Numbered from the stretch's first letter, positions 1 through 8,502 are shown. The stretch is DNA of 64,000 nucleotides from Bacteroidia bacterium (GCA_030427865.1 JAUICK010000002.1:1-64000), one strand, 5' to 3'. Notes: a model not told the origin generated them from the letters alone. Numbers and translations: made by a program.

Positions 1-1236
1 TTAGAAATTGCTATGGATGCTTTGCGTACACCAGATTCTGATAAAAAAATTGGTGTGCTTTCTGGAGGAGAAAAAAGACGAGTTGCATTATGCAGATTGC
101 TATTACAAGAACCAGAAATTTTATTGTTAGATGAGCCAACAAACCATTTAGATGCAGAATCTGTACATTGGTTAGAGCATCATTTAGCACAATATAAAGG
201 TACTGTAATTGCAGTTACGCACGATAGGTACTTTTTAGACAATGTTGCTGGTTGGATTTTAGAATTGGATAGAGGAGAAGGCATACCTTGGAAAGGAAAT
301 TACTCTTCTTGGTTAGATCAAAAATCTCAGAGAATGGCGCAAGAAAGTAAAACTGCTTCTAAACGTCAGAAAACATTAGAACGAGAATTAGAATGGGTTC
401 GTCAAGGAGCAAAAGGCCGTCAAACAAAGCAAAAAGCACGTTTGAAAAACTATGACAAATTAATGAGTCAAGACCAAAAACAAGTAGATGCTAAATTAGA
501 AATTTATATTCCTAATGGCCCAAGATTGGGAACCAATGTAATTGAAGCAACAGGAGTTTCTAAAGCTTACGGAGATAAATTATTATACGAGAGTTTAGAG
601 TTTAATCTACCACAAGCAGGGATTGTGGGGATTATTGGTCCAAATGGTGCAGGAAAAACAACCATTTTTAAAATGATTATGGGCGAAGAGACTCCTGATA
701 AAGGAAGTTTTAATGTGGGTGAAACTGCGAAAATCGCTTATGTAGATCAAGCACATTCAGATATCAATCCTGATAAAACCATTTGGGAAAATTTTTCTGA
801 TGGTCAAGATTTAGTAATGATGGGAGGCAGGCAAGTAAACTCTCGTGCGTATTTAAGCCGTTTTAATTTCTCAGGAAGCGAGCAAAATAAAAAAGTAAGT
901 ACACTTTCTGGAGGAGAACGTAACCGTTTGCATTTAGCAATGACACTTAAAGAAGAAGGAAATGTACTTTTATTAGATGAGCCAACAAACGATTTAGATG
1001 TAAACACTTTACGTGCTTTAGAAGAAGGATTAGAAAACTTTGCGGGTTGTGCAGTAGTAATTTCTCATGATAGATGGTTTTTAGACAGAATATGTACGCA
1101 TATTTTAGCTTTTGAAGGAGACTCTCAAGTATATTTCTTTGAAGGTTCTTTCTCTGATTACGAAGAAAATAAGAAGAAACGTTTAGGTGGAGATTTAATG
1201 CCAAAACGTATTAAATATAAAAAATTAATTCGATAA
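1..1236 (+). CDS. ettA: Energy-dependent translational throttle protein EttA (ABC-F ATPase), 5' end cut off
   Basis: The reading frame is open from the first base of the window (codons tta gaa att gct precede the first ATG at 13), so this is the C-terminal three quarters of a protein of usually about 560 residues. ABC-F proteins are soluble, ribosome-bound twin-ATPase proteins; EttA binds the E site and gates the first elongation steps according to ATP/ADP. Visible parts are the NBD1 signature LSGGEKRR, Walker [13 protein letters not shown], the basic inter-domain linker with the KGRQTKQKAR stretch (P-site tRNA interaction motif), the NBD2 Walker A GPNGAGKTT, a second signature LSGGERNR and Walker [13 protein letters not shown]. 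Both halves look catalytically intact, unlike the other ABC-F protein in this window at 48831. The linker and the DLDVNTLRALEE segment favour EttA over Uup or YbiT. Confidence 0.95.
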   Translation, partial: LEIAMDALRTPDSDKKIGVLSGGEKRRVALCRLLLQEPEILLLDEPTNHLDAESVHWLEHHLAQYKGTVIAVTHDRYFLDNVAGWILELDRGEGIPWKGNYSSWLDQKSQRMAQESKTASKRQKTLERELEWVRQGAKGRQTKQKARLKNYDKLMSQDQKQVDAKLEIYIPNGPRLGTNVIEATGVSKAYGDKLLYESLEFNLPQAGIVGIIGPNGAGKTTIFKMIMGEETPDKGSFNVGETAKIAYVDQAHSDINPDKTIWENFSDGQDLVMMGGRQVNSRAYLSRFNFSGSEQNKKVSTLSGGERNRLHLAMTLKEEGNVLLLDEPTNDLDVNTLRALEEGLENFAGCAVVISHDRWFLDRICTHILAFEGDSQVYFFEGSFSDYEENKKKRLGGDLMPKRIKYKKLIR

Positions 1237-1241
1237 AAGTT

Positions 1242-1418
1242 ATGAAAAAAAGTATTTTAAAAATAGCAGTATTACTAGTATTTGCTTTTATTTCTTCTTG
1301 TGAAGAAGAAAGTACTTGTGAAACAAAAAAACAATGTTATAGTGATGGAAATGGCGGACGAACTTGTGTAGACGTTCCTGTTCCTGGAACTTGTATAGAT
1401 AAAAGTTTTGGTATTTAG
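1242..1418 (+). CDS. Small cysteine-rich lipoprotein of unknown function (58 aa)
   Basis: This short reading frame begins 5 nt after the ettA stop. It starts MKKSILKIAVLLVF and has a lipoprotein signal peptide ending in a lipobox-like ISSC, so Cys20 would be the acylated residue. The mature part is only 38 residues and carries four further cysteines (TCET, QCYSDGNGG, TCVDV, GTCID). The even spacing suggests two disulphides or a small metal site in the periplasm or on the surface. It is followed by a clear terminator hairpin at 1461-1494, so ettA and this gene probably end one transcript. I do not recognise the family. The signal peptide and clean stop/terminator context argue that it is real although it is very short. 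Confidence 0.7.
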   Translation: MKKSILKIAVLLVFAFISSCEEESTCETKKQCYSDGNGGRTCVDVPVPGTCIDKSFGI

Positions 1419-1460
1419 TATAGAAAAACAATAAGTAGAAACTTTTTAATAAAAAATAAA

Positions 1461-1494
1461 AAGCCCAATTCTTATATAAGAATTGGGCTTTTAA
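1461..1494 (+). terminator. Rho-independent terminator after ettA and the small lipoprotein
   Basis: A 13-bp perfect stem (AAGCCCAATTCTT at 1461-1473 with AAGAATTGGGCTT at 1478-1490) has a 4-nt loop and is flanked by A-runs on the left and Ts on the right. It can work in both directions. Confidence 0.9.
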
Positions 1495-1608
1495 CTTCTA
1501 CTTTTTCTATCGCAACTAAATTATTGGTTTAGTTATAAATCTTTTCAAAATGATATTTCAAATTTATAAAACTACTTTAAAATAAAACCACGTATAAATA
1601 CCTGTTTT

Positions 1609-2457
1609 TTATTTTTTTCTCTTTCTTCTTTTTTCTATAATCTCTTTCTTTGATGCTTTATCTTCAGTTTTAACTGTAGATTTTCTGTATCTATTTGTAT
1701 CATTTTTTTTCTTTTCTCTTATTACTTTTCTTGCATTTTTAACATTAGAGTTTGAAGACTTTCTGTAAGAATTATTACTATTTCTTGTATCTCTTATAAC
1801 TCTTTTTTTAGTAACACTTGCTGGTTTTCTTCTTCTTAAAATCTGACTTCTTTTACCAATTTTGGCATTTGGGTTTGCTCTATAATAGTAGAAATTATTA
1901 TCTTCTCTTATTTGCGAATAATTTCTTCTAAAATCATTTCCAAAGAAATATCTATCATTATAATCACATACATCTCCAATGTTTAGGTTAAATCTAATTC
2001 CGTTATAAGTGTAAAAGTTGTTCTTAACATTTCCGTAAAAAACAGGATATCCCCATCTATCATAGCGTACTCTTAGATTTCCTACATTGGTTAATCTACC
2101 TCTATAATATCTCATAAAGACATTACCAATTCTTGTTACGTTTCCTCTACGATCATAATTTATAAATGCATTACCAACTCTTCTTATTCTTCCTCTAAAA
2201 TCTCTATCGATACTTACGCCTATATTTCTTCTTGTTCGTCTTCCATTATAATCATAGAAGGTATTATTGTAATTTGTATTAAAATCGAATTCGCCATTTG
2301 TGAAAATAAAAAATTCAACTCCACGCTCAATAAAACTTACTGAGTTTTCGTAAGAATAATCAAACCCAATTCTGTTTAATAATCTTTTGCCGTTATTGGC
2401 TTCAACAGTAGAAACCATCATGAACATTCCTAATAATAAAAGTAAACCTCTTTTCAT
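1609..2457 (-). CDS. Secreted Tyr/Arg/Asn-rich repeat protein, unknown function
   Basis: This 282-residue protein has a cleavable signal peptide (MKRGLLLLLGMFMMVSTVEA). Residues about 82-147 contain four imperfect repeats of 16-20 residues with the pattern Y-D-R-x-G-x-[IVL]-x-x-[IV]-G-N-x-x-[IV]-x-Y, for example DRRGNVTRIGNVFMRY. The C-terminal third (from about 205) is a very basic, low-complexity Lys/Arg/Ser/Asn tail ending EKRRKRKK. Short beta-type repeats suggest a small beta-sheet or meander structure; the basic tail could bind nucleic acid, teichoic-like polymers or LPS, but this is inference. Proteins of this look occur in flavobacteria without assigned function. The gene is single, with a leader of about 60 nt and a sigma-54-like promoter upstream (2526-2541). 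The terminator at 1461-1490 lies about 120 bp beyond its stop. Confidence 0.8.
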   Translation of the reverse strand: MKRGLLLLLGMFMMVSTVEANNGKRLLNRIGFDYSYENSVSFIERGVEFFIFTNGEFDFNTNYNNTFYDYNGRRTRRNIGVSIDRDFRGRIRRVGNAFINYDRRGNVTRIGNVFMRYYRGRLTNVGNLRVRYDRWGYPVFYGNVKNNFYTYNGIRFNLNIGDVCDYNDRYFFGNDFRRNYSQIREDNNFYYYRANPNAKIGKRSQILRRRKPASVTKKRVIRDTRNSNNSYRKSSNSNVKNARKVIREKKKNDTNRYRKSTVKTEDKASKKEIIEKRRKRKK

Positions 2458-2515
2458 AATATATGGTTTTAAGGGTTTTGCCTACTCTAATTGCTTTTCG
2501 GCTTCCGCATTTGAT
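2458..2515 (-). other. Possible structured 5' leader of the Tyr/Arg-rich repeat protein
   Basis: On the minus strand this stretch contains GCGGAAGCCGAAAAGCAATT followed by AGAGTAGGCAAAACCC. It is visibly richer in G and C than the surrounding intergenic DNA. Short pairings such as CGG/CCG are possible, but no strong hairpin is evident. I report it as a candidate conserved leader and cannot name an RNA family. Confidence 0.25.
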
Positions 2516-2525
2516 TTGTAAATTT

Positions 2526-2541
2526 TCAAAGAACGTGCCAC
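2526..2541 (-). promoter_or_regulatory. Candidate sigma-54 (-24/-12) promoter for the Tyr/Arg-rich repeat protein
   Basis: Read on the minus strand the sequence is GTGGCACGTTCTTTGA. It matches the -24 element TGGCACG exactly, and the GG is followed after 10 nt by GA, where the consensus is GC (TTGA for TTGC). No TAnnTTTG element precedes this gene, so an alternative sigma factor is plausible. The predicted start of transcription near 2514 leaves a leader of about 57 nt. Confidence 0.45.
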
Positions 2542-2704
2542 AAATTAAAACCAACTATTATTTTGGTAACTGTTAAATGTAATATTGTATTGTATTTGTC
2601 TGTCTTTTAAGATGTTAAAACATGCTAAAAATTATTTTAAAAAACCAATAAGAACTCGTAAATTGAGCAAACTTTTTACGACTGAGTAGATTTAGAAATA
2701 TAAT

Positions 2705-3193
2705 ATGGTAGAAGCAATAGAGAAAAATTTACATAGAGGAATTACATTATTAAACTCAATTTCTGATAAACAATACGCTAACAATTCTGTTGCTCCTTAT
2801 TACTCGAGTATTGGTTGTCATATGCGACATGTTTTAGATGTCTTTTCTTGTATTTTTGATGGGTTAGAAACCAAATCTATTTTTTTAAATAAAAGAAGAA
2901 GAAACCAAGTAGTAGAGTTACAAACTAATTTAGGTTTACAATATTTTGATAAAATAGTGAATCAATTAAAGCAAATTAAAGAAGAAAATCTTCAAGATAC
3001 AATAGAAGTAAATGATGATTTGGGTTTGGGTTTAGAGTCGGCAACCTATACTTTAGGAGCTATTTTAATGCAAGCACATAGTCATGCAATTCATCATTTT
3101 GCAAGTATTGGTTATATTATTTATCAACTAGGAATTGAGTTGCCTGATGAAGATTTTGGGTTTAATCCTACCACACCTAAGCTAAAAGTTTAG
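2705..3193 (+). CDS. DinB-family protein (DinB_2-like four-helix bundle)
   Basis: This 162-residue protein has the layout of the DinB/YfiT-like metalloenzyme superfamily: an N-terminal helix (LHRGITLLNSISDKQY), then SSIGCHMRHVLDVF with His residues in the second helix, and a C-terminal helix with QAHSHAIHHFASIGY. These three His-bearing segments are where the family places its divalent metal triad. DinB proteins are often thiol-dependent transferases acting with bacillithiol or similar thiols. The window also encodes BshB1, so a bacillithiol-dependent role is possible but not shown. The substrate is unknown. It is transcribed alone, and its last 17 bp overlap the 3' end of the convergent gene at 3177. 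Confidence 0.85.
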   Translation: MVEAIEKNLHRGITLLNSISDKQYANNSVAPYYSSIGCHMRHVLDVFSCIFDGLETKSIFLNKRRRNQVVELQTNLGLQYFDKIVNQLKQIKEENLQDTIEVNDDLGLGLESATYTLGAILMQAHSHAIHHFASIGYIIYQLGIELPDEDFGFNPTTPKLKV

Positions 3194-4178
3194 ATTTTAA
3201 ACAAAACACTTTTTCATGTTGTTTTATATACACTTCTTTACAGTTTGTAGTGTGTATAAATTGATGTGGTTCTTTATGCCTAAAGACACCTTCTTTTAAA
3301 TTAAATTCTCCTTCAAAATCTTTTACGCCATCAGAAGTATATCTTGCTATTCTGTACGTTTTTATGCTTATTTGCTTTTCAATCTTAAACCAAGCACCAC
3401 TTCCAATTCCACCTAGCCAAGTGGCTTCTTTTAAGTTAAAAACATTTTTATTTGGTAACTCTGTTCCAATTAAATTTGGTTGTACATCAAATTTTTTTAA
3501 GAAAGATTCTTTGTATTCTTTTATAATAGACCTGTTTTGATAGTTTTTTATTTGTTGATTTTTAACTTCAAGAATACAATTTGTTGTTGTTGCTTTAATT
3601 ACATTTCCTATTGGACTTGGTGTAAATAAATTCGATTTTTTTAATTGATTTTTTATCTTCTTGTTAGTAGTAGCCTTAATAAGAGTATCTGTAACAAATC
3701 TGGCACAGTTGGTTCCGTTTTTAATGAAAGCTCCATAAGGTATTTCTTTTTTGTTGATTTGCAATTCTATATATTTTTCTGCCTTAGTGTACTTAATTTC
3801 AGTATGTTCAGTTGCAACTAATCTACCTTCTCCATGTGTTTTTTCTGGATGATTATCAAGCCAAAGTAAAATTTCTTTTAAATTAATGAGTTTTTTATTT
3901 TCGAATTTTGCACTAATAGGAATTACTAATTCAGGATCTGTTTCTTTAGATCGAACACGTCCATTACCATAACTGGTAATATATCTCCCAAAATCGAAAT
4001 AATTAATTTCTGATTTTTCTTTTTTTATTAATAACAATGCAGCATGGCCAGCTTGTACAGCATGTTTGCCACCAATACCAAGTAAAGGCCAAATTTTACT
4101 TGAAAACTCCCAATAGGCGGGTCTTACAATAGTATCTGGATAGGAAAGAATGATAATAATTCCGTCAGAATTAGACAT
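3177..4178 (-). CDS. DUF6695-like protein, possible permuted papain-fold hydrolase/acyltransferase
   Basis: This 333-residue protein has no signal peptide and resembles the flavobacterial DUF6695 family. The N-terminal half has GGKHAVQAGHAALLLI (His45) followed by FDFGRYITSYGNGRVRS, and further on NGTNCARFVTDTL (Cys158). A His motif before a Cys motif, separated by roughly 110 residues, is the order seen in circularly permuted NlpC/P60 (LRAT/YiiX-like) enzymes, so a thiol hydrolase or acyltransferase is a reasonable guess. The C-terminal part (about 235-320) looks like a beta-rich accessory domain (LGGIGSGAWFKIEK, YRIARYTSDGVKDFEG). It starts 3 nt after the stop of the small membrane protein gene and probably forms an operon with it and murQ. 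Confidence 0.7.
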   Translation of the reverse strand: MSNSDGIIIILSYPDTIVRPAYWEFSSKIWPLLGIGGKHAVQAGHAALLLIKKEKSEINYFDFGRYITSYGNGRVRSKETDPELVIPISAKFENKKLINLKEILLWLDNHPEKTHGEGRLVATEHTEIKYTKAEKYIELQINKKEIPYGAFIKNGTNCARFVTDTLIKATTNKKIKNQLKKSNLFTPSPIGNVIKATTTNCILEVKNQQIKNYQNRSIIKEYKESFLKKFDVQPNLIGTELPNKNVFNLKEATWLGGIGSGAWFKIEKQISIKTYRIARYTSDGVKDFEGEFNLKEGVFRHKEPHQFIHTTNCKEVYIKQHEKVFCLKSKLLA

Positions 4179-4181
4179 TTT

Positions 4182-4424
4182 TTAATTATTAAATAAGGCT
4201 TTAAGCAAAATTTTAAAAGTTTTAAAAGCAAAGAAAATTGTGAACACAATTAGTAATCCAGCAAGAATTAAGATAATGTATGATAAGAATTCATTAGAAG
4301 TGTTTTCAAACTTTTTTAGGGCTTTAAATCCCATCGTTAAAGAAATTGGAGAGGCAATAAAAAGTAAAATTAAAAGACTTAAATATTTTAGCCCTTTTCC
4401 TAATAAATTAACATCTGTACTCAT
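4182..4424 (-). CDS. Small two-helix membrane protein (DUF6095-like)
   Basis: This 80-residue protein has two hydrophobic helices (about 13-33, LKYLSLLILLFIASPISLTM, and 45-68, LSYIILILAGLLIVFTIFFAF) with short charged termini. It resembles the DUF6095 family of flavobacteria. The start codon overlaps the murQ stop by 4 nt (ATGA type), so the two are translationally coupled. Function is unknown. Constant company with murQ would point to cell-envelope biology, but this is inference from position. Confidence 0.8.
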   Translation of the reverse strand: MSTDVNLLGKGLKYLSLLILLFIASPISLTMGFKALKKFENTSNEFLSYIILILAGLLIVFTIFFAFKTFKILLKALFNN

Positions 4425-5233
4425 GCGTTATAATTTTTAATAGCATTTCTAACATTACCATATTTTTCTAACAAAATTCTTGCTTTTTTTAAGTCGATAT
4501 TTAATGCTGTTGCTAACATTTTTTGACCTCTTTCTACCAATTTATTATTAGACAGCTGCATATCTACCATTTTGTTATCTTTTACTTTACCTAACTGAAT
4601 CATAGTAGCAGTAGACAACATATTTAATACTAATTTCTGAGCAGTTCCAGCTTTCATTCTTGAACTACCCGTTACAAATTCTGGACCTACAATAACTTCT
4701 ATTGGAAATTGTGCTGTTTTAGAAAGCGGACTATTTTTATTGCAAGTAATGCAGCCTGTAATGATATTATTTTCGTTACATTTTTCTAATGCAGAAATTA
4801 CATAAGGTGTTGTACCAGAGGCAGCTATTCCTACTACAATATCTTTGTCTGAAATTTGATATTCTTGTAAATCTAACCAACCTTGATTTGTGGAATCTTC
4901 TGCAAACTCAACCGCTTTTCTAATTGCAATGTCTCCTCCAGCAATTAAACCAACTACTAATCCATGAGGAACTCCAAATGTTGGTGGACATTCAGAAGCA
5001 TCTACAATACCTAACCTTCCAGAAGTACCAGCACCAATATAAAATAATCTTCCATCATTTTTTAATTGGTTTACAATTTGATTTGTAAGTGTCTTAATTT
5101 GCGATAAAGATTTTTCGACTGCCAAAGGTACAGTTTGATCTTCATTATTAATATGAATTAATAATTCTGAAACAGACATCTTTTCAAGATGATTATAGTT
5201 AGAGTCTTGCTCTGTTGTTTTTATGAAATCCAT
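4421..5233 (-). CDS. murQ: N-acetylmuramic acid 6-phosphate etherase MurQ
   Basis: MurQ cleaves the D-lactyl ether of MurNAc-6-phosphate to give GlcNAc-6-phosphate and lactate, a cytoplasmic step in recycling of peptidoglycan. The protein has one SIS (sugar isomerase) domain with the phosphate-binding segment YIGAGTSGRLGIVDASECPPTFG (residues about 66-88) and GIAASGTTPYV, followed by TGSSRMKAGTAQKLVLNM, which are hallmark MurQ motifs. A length of 270 residues fits the shorter flavobacterial form. I place the start at the ATG at 5233 rather than the upstream GTG at 5236. A -7 promoter element ends at 5238, which predicts a leaderless mRNA. Two downstream genes (4182, 3177) follow without gaps. 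Confidence 0.95.
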   Translation of the reverse strand: MDFIKTTEQDSNYNHLEKMSVSELLIHINNEDQTVPLAVEKSLSQIKTLTNQIVNQLKNDGRLFYIGAGTSGRLGIVDASECPPTFGVPHGLVVGLIAGGDIAIRKAVEFAEDSTNQGWLDLQEYQISDKDIVVGIAASGTTPYVISALEKCNENNIITGCITCNKNSPLSKTAQFPIEVIVGPEFVTGSSRMKAGTAQKLVLNMLSTATMIQLGKVKDNKMVDMQLSNNKLVERGQKMLATALNIDLKKARILLEKYGNVRNAIKNYNA

Positions 5234-5237
5234 CACT

Positions 5238-5245
5238 CAAAAATA
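5238..5245 (-). promoter_or_regulatory. -7 promoter element of murQ
   Basis: TATTTTTG on the minus strand matches TAnnTTTG and lies 4 nt before the ATG at 5233, so the predicted transcript starts at or next to the start codon. Confidence 0.5.
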
Positions 5246-5288
5246 CATTTTTTCTTGCATTTTAAGCGATGAATTTTAGATAAGATAT

Positions 5289-6119
5289 TTAGTCTTTTTT
5301 TACCAAACTAATAGTATAAGTATCGGTTTCTGAAATATGAAAATAACCTAAAGGAAAATTATCTGGGTTCGAAGTGTTAATCATATTTCCTAAAAGAGAT
5401 GAAGGAACAGTCTCAAAAGGACCTCCTGCGTTTTGACCACTTTGATCTACTAAAACTCTAAAATATGTAAAATATTCTTTTGTGATTCCAGACATTTTAA
5501 TATTTATAGTTGCTGGAACTTCTAAGTCATCTTCGTTATAAAAATAGGAGAAATTGTAGTCAGAGCCATCAAAAAATCGATCTTCTATTGATAAAAATAT
5601 ATTGTTAGATAAATCAAATAAATAATAATTTTCTATGCTATCTGCATCTTTAAACTCAATTTTTAGCTCAGTTTCATTACCTGAAAATAACGTTTTATCT
5701 CCTTGTTCAACTTTTGTAAATGGTGTAGATTTTATCTTTTGGGCGGTTCCTTTATAGGTTTCATTATTATAAATTACAGTTAATTCATAAGCTACATTGT
5801 CATTAGGAATAAAAGAGTTTATTGGTTCGTAATCTCCATCTAAATTAGTATCAGTAAAGTTTATAATAGTATTGTTAGATAGGTTTGTTAAAAATACTGT
5901 AGCATTAGTAACCGTAGGAATAGTTTCTTTAAAATAATCTGCAGACAGCCTTAATTTTACAACAGTATTTGCAGTAACTGGCGTTTTATCGAACAAGACT
6001 TCAAAAGAGGCATCAATAATTAATTTTGGTGTAATCGAAGGCACATCTATATTTACTACTTTCTCACAACTTGTAAAAAAGAAGAATATTAAAATTGGAA
6101 GTGTAAGTATCTTTTTCAT
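5289..6119 (-). CDS. DUF4249 lipoprotein, partner of the upstream TonB receptor
   Basis: This 276-residue outer-membrane lipoprotein has a signal peptide ending FFFFTSC (Cys18 in a TSC lipobox), followed by EKVVNIDVP. The N-terminal region (about 25-130) resembles an Ig-like/carboxypeptidase-regulatory fold with repeated VxL and YELTVIYNNETYKG strands. This is the DUF4249 family, which in Bacteroidota is nearly always encoded next to a TonB-dependent receptor and is thought to act as its surface-exposed ligand-binding partner. It lies 4 nt downstream of the receptor gene on the same strand, so it is co-transcribed. The ligand is not predictable from sequence; iron complexes or oligopeptides are typical guesses. 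Confidence 0.9.
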   Translation of the reverse strand: MKKILTLPILIFFFFTSCEKVVNIDVPSITPKLIIDASFEVLFDKTPVTANTVVKLRLSADYFKETIPTVTNATVFLTNLSNNTIINFTDTNLDGDYEPINSFIPNDNVAYELTVIYNNETYKGTAQKIKSTPFTKVEQGDKTLFSGNETELKIEFKDADSIENYYLFDLSNNIFLSIEDRFFDGSDYNFSYFYNEDDLEVPATINIKMSGITKEYFTYFRVLVDQSGQNAGGPFETVPSSLLGNMINTSNPDNFPLGYFHISETDTYTISLVKKD

Positions 6120-6123
6120 TTTC

Positions 6124-8502
6124 TTAAAATTTAAAGTTGTATGTAACAGAAGGAACTATACCAAAAATCGAAGTTTGTAAAGCTTCATTTCTCATGGTTT
6201 CTCTGTTTTGCCTAAAATTAATTGAAGCTGCATTTTGACGACCATATAAATTATAGATTCCAAAAACCCACTCTGCTTGCCATTTTCTATTTTTATTTTT
6301 TCTTGGGGTTAGTGTTGCAGAAACATCTAGTCTATGATATGCAGGCAATCTATCTGCATTTCTTCTATTGTCATCAAAAATAGGAACATTTAATCCTTGA
6401 ATTTCATATTGGCCAACAGGATAGTTTGTAGGTTGTCCAGTTTGAAAAACAAAGTTGGTATTAAATTTCCATTTTTCATTTAGTTCGTAACTTGCATTTA
6501 CTGAAAAATCATGTGTTTTATCAAAAGGAGTACTGTACCACTCTCCTTGATTTATTCCTGGCTCATTAGCTGTTCTTCCTAAGGTTTGTTGTTCTGACCT
6601 GGAAAGTGTGTATGCTAACCAACCTTTTAAATTTCCTTCATTCTTTTTTAGTAAAATTTCTAATCCGTAAGCTCTTGCCTGTCCATTTAATATTACAGTT
6701 TCAATTTCATTATTTGCTACTAAATTGGCGCCGTTTATATAATCTATTCTATTTTTAATGTCTTTGTAAAAAAGCTCTGTTTCTAGAGAATAATCACCTT
6801 CTTTTAAAGATTTAAAATAGCCAACAGCATATTGATCTAATAATTGTGGTTTAATATATTTACCACTCGGAGCCCATACATCTAATGGAGTAGGAGATGC
6901 AGTATTAGATAACAAATGTAAATATTGCGCCATTCTATTATAACTTGCTTTTATAGAAGTGTTATCGTCTAAAATATACGACATAGAAATTCTGGGTTCG
7001 AAGTTGTTAAAGGTTGCTATTGCATCACTTCTATTAAAACTTTCTGTACTTATAGCTGTTGCAGATTGGTATACTTTAAATTGAGAGTTGTAAACTACAG
7101 GTTGGTTGTTTTGGTAAACATTTAATTTATCTTGACCTAATCTTGTAAAATTGCTAAAACGAACTCCGTATTGTAATCTAAATTTGTTACTTATTTTATG
7201 CTCTGCATCTATATAAACGGCAAATTCGTTGGCATATTTATCAATTAATTTTTCGGCTACAATTCCAGAATCATTTCTATTCGGAAAAATATTACCTGGA
7301 TTAAATTTGGTGTAAATATTATTAATACCGTAACTTAATTTCAACTTGTCGTTTAAAAAGTGATTAAAGTCGTATTTAACATTAAAATTTGTGATTCCAG
7401 AATCCCATTCAAAACCAACAAAATCGAGGGTTAAGCCATAAAAATAATCGGAATAAATAAGAGATAAGTTAGAAAATAATTTATCAGAGAATAAATGATT
7501 CCAACGCAAATTTGCTACTTGATTTCCATAAGTGTTTACAAAATTTTCACTAATTCCAAAAACATCTTTACCAAAGTAACCAGAGAAAAATAAGCTATTC
7601 CTATCATTAATTCTGTAATTGATTTTTGTGTTTAAATCATAAAAATAAGCAGTGTTATCATTATCAAACAGCGGTAAAAATAAATGCGCATAAGAAGACC
7701 TGCCGCCAATTAAGAACGATATTTTTTCTTCTTCTATTGGGCCTTCTACTAATAATCTGCTTGAAATTAAACCAATGCCACCTGTTACTTTAAATTCTTT
7801 ACTGTTTCCTTCTTTTTGATAAATATCTAAAACAGAAGACAATCTTCCTCCATATTTAGCAGGAATTCCGCCTTTATATAATTTTATATCTTTAATTACA
7901 TCAGGGTTAAAAACAGAGAAAAAACCAAACAAATGGGATGAATTAAATACAATAGCTTCGTCTAATAGAATTAGGTTCTGATCAGCTGCTCCACCACGTA
8001 CATTAAATCCAGAAGCACCTTCACCTGCACTGGTAACTCCTGGTAGTAAAATAATAGATTTTATTATGTCTGCCTCTCCTAACACTACAGGTATCTGTTT
8101 TATGGTTGCGGCTGTAAGTTTGTTTACACTCATTTGAGGTGTTCTTACATTCAATTTTTCGATATTACTTTCAATAACAATTTCGTCTAAACTTTCTGCT
8201 TCTTCAATTAGCTTAAAGTTTTTTGTGATTTTTTGCCTTAAATTAATGGTTTCGATTATGGTAGAAAAACCTAAATAACTTATTTGAACTTTATAGGTTC
8301 CTTCTGGTAAAGTAATAGAGTAAAAACCATATTCATTGGTTGTGGTTCCTGAGTTTAGTTCAGGAAAATAGATAGAAACACCAATTAAGGTCTCGTTACT
8401 GCTATTATCTGAGATTGTTCCACTAATGGTATATTTTTCTTGGCTAAAAACTGTTAAAGAGAATAAAAACAGTAAAAAGAGCAATTTTTTTGTGTTTATC
8501 AC
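6124..8502 (-). CDS. TonB-dependent receptor with carboxypeptidase-regulatory N-domain
   Basis: This 792-residue outer-membrane transporter has a signal peptide (ending about residue 20, SLTVFSQ). A carboxypeptidase D regulatory-like domain spans about 23-110 (ISGTISDNSSNETLIGVSIY and LGFSTIIE), and a plug domain about 120-225 (LDEIVIES, SGFNVRGGAADQNLILLDEAIVF). The 22-strand barrel runs to the terminal phenylalanine (SVTYNFKF), as needed for Bam-dependent assembly. It imports a ligand across the outer membrane using TonB energy. There is no SusD gene; the partner is the DUF4249 lipoprotein 4 nt downstream. A -7 promoter lies at 8533-8540. Compared with SusC it is short (about 790 versus 1000 residues), in line with DUF4249-paired receptors. 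Confidence 0.95.
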   Translation of the reverse strand: MINTKKLLFLLFLFSLTVFSQEKYTISGTISDNSSNETLIGVSIYFPELNSGTTTNEYGFYSITLPEGTYKVQISYLGFSTIIETINLRQKITKNFKLIEEAESLDEIVIESNIEKLNVRTPQMSVNKLTAATIKQIPVVLGEADIIKSIILLPGVTSAGEGASGFNVRGGAADQNLILLDEAIVFNSSHLFGFFSVFNPDVIKDIKLYKGGIPAKYGGRLSSVLDIYQKEGNSKEFKVTGGIGLISSRLLVEGPIEEEKISFLIGGRSSYAHLFLPLFDNDNTAYFYDLNTKINYRINDRNSLFFSGYFGKDVFGISENFVNTYGNQVANLRWNHLFSDKLFSNLSLIYSDYFYGLTLDFVGFEWDSGITNFNVKYDFNHFLNDKLKLSYGINNIYTKFNPGNIFPNRNDSGIVAEKLIDKYANEFAVYIDAEHKISNKFRLQYGVRFSNFTRLGQDKLNVYQNNQPVVYNSQFKVYQSATAISTESFNRSDAIATFNNFEPRISMSYILDDNTSIKASYNRMAQYLHLLSNTASPTPLDVWAPSGKYIKPQLLDQYAVGYFKSLKEGDYSLETELFYKDIKNRIDYINGANLVANNEIETVILNGQARAYGLEILLKKNEGNLKGWLAYTLSRSEQQTLGRTANEPGINQGEWYSTPFDKTHDFSVNASYELNEKWKFNTNFVFQTGQPTNYPVGQYEIQGLNVPIFDDNRRNADRLPAYHRLDVSATLTPRKNKNRKWQAEWVFGIYNLYGRQNAASINFRQNRETMRNEALQTSIFGIVPSVTYNFKF

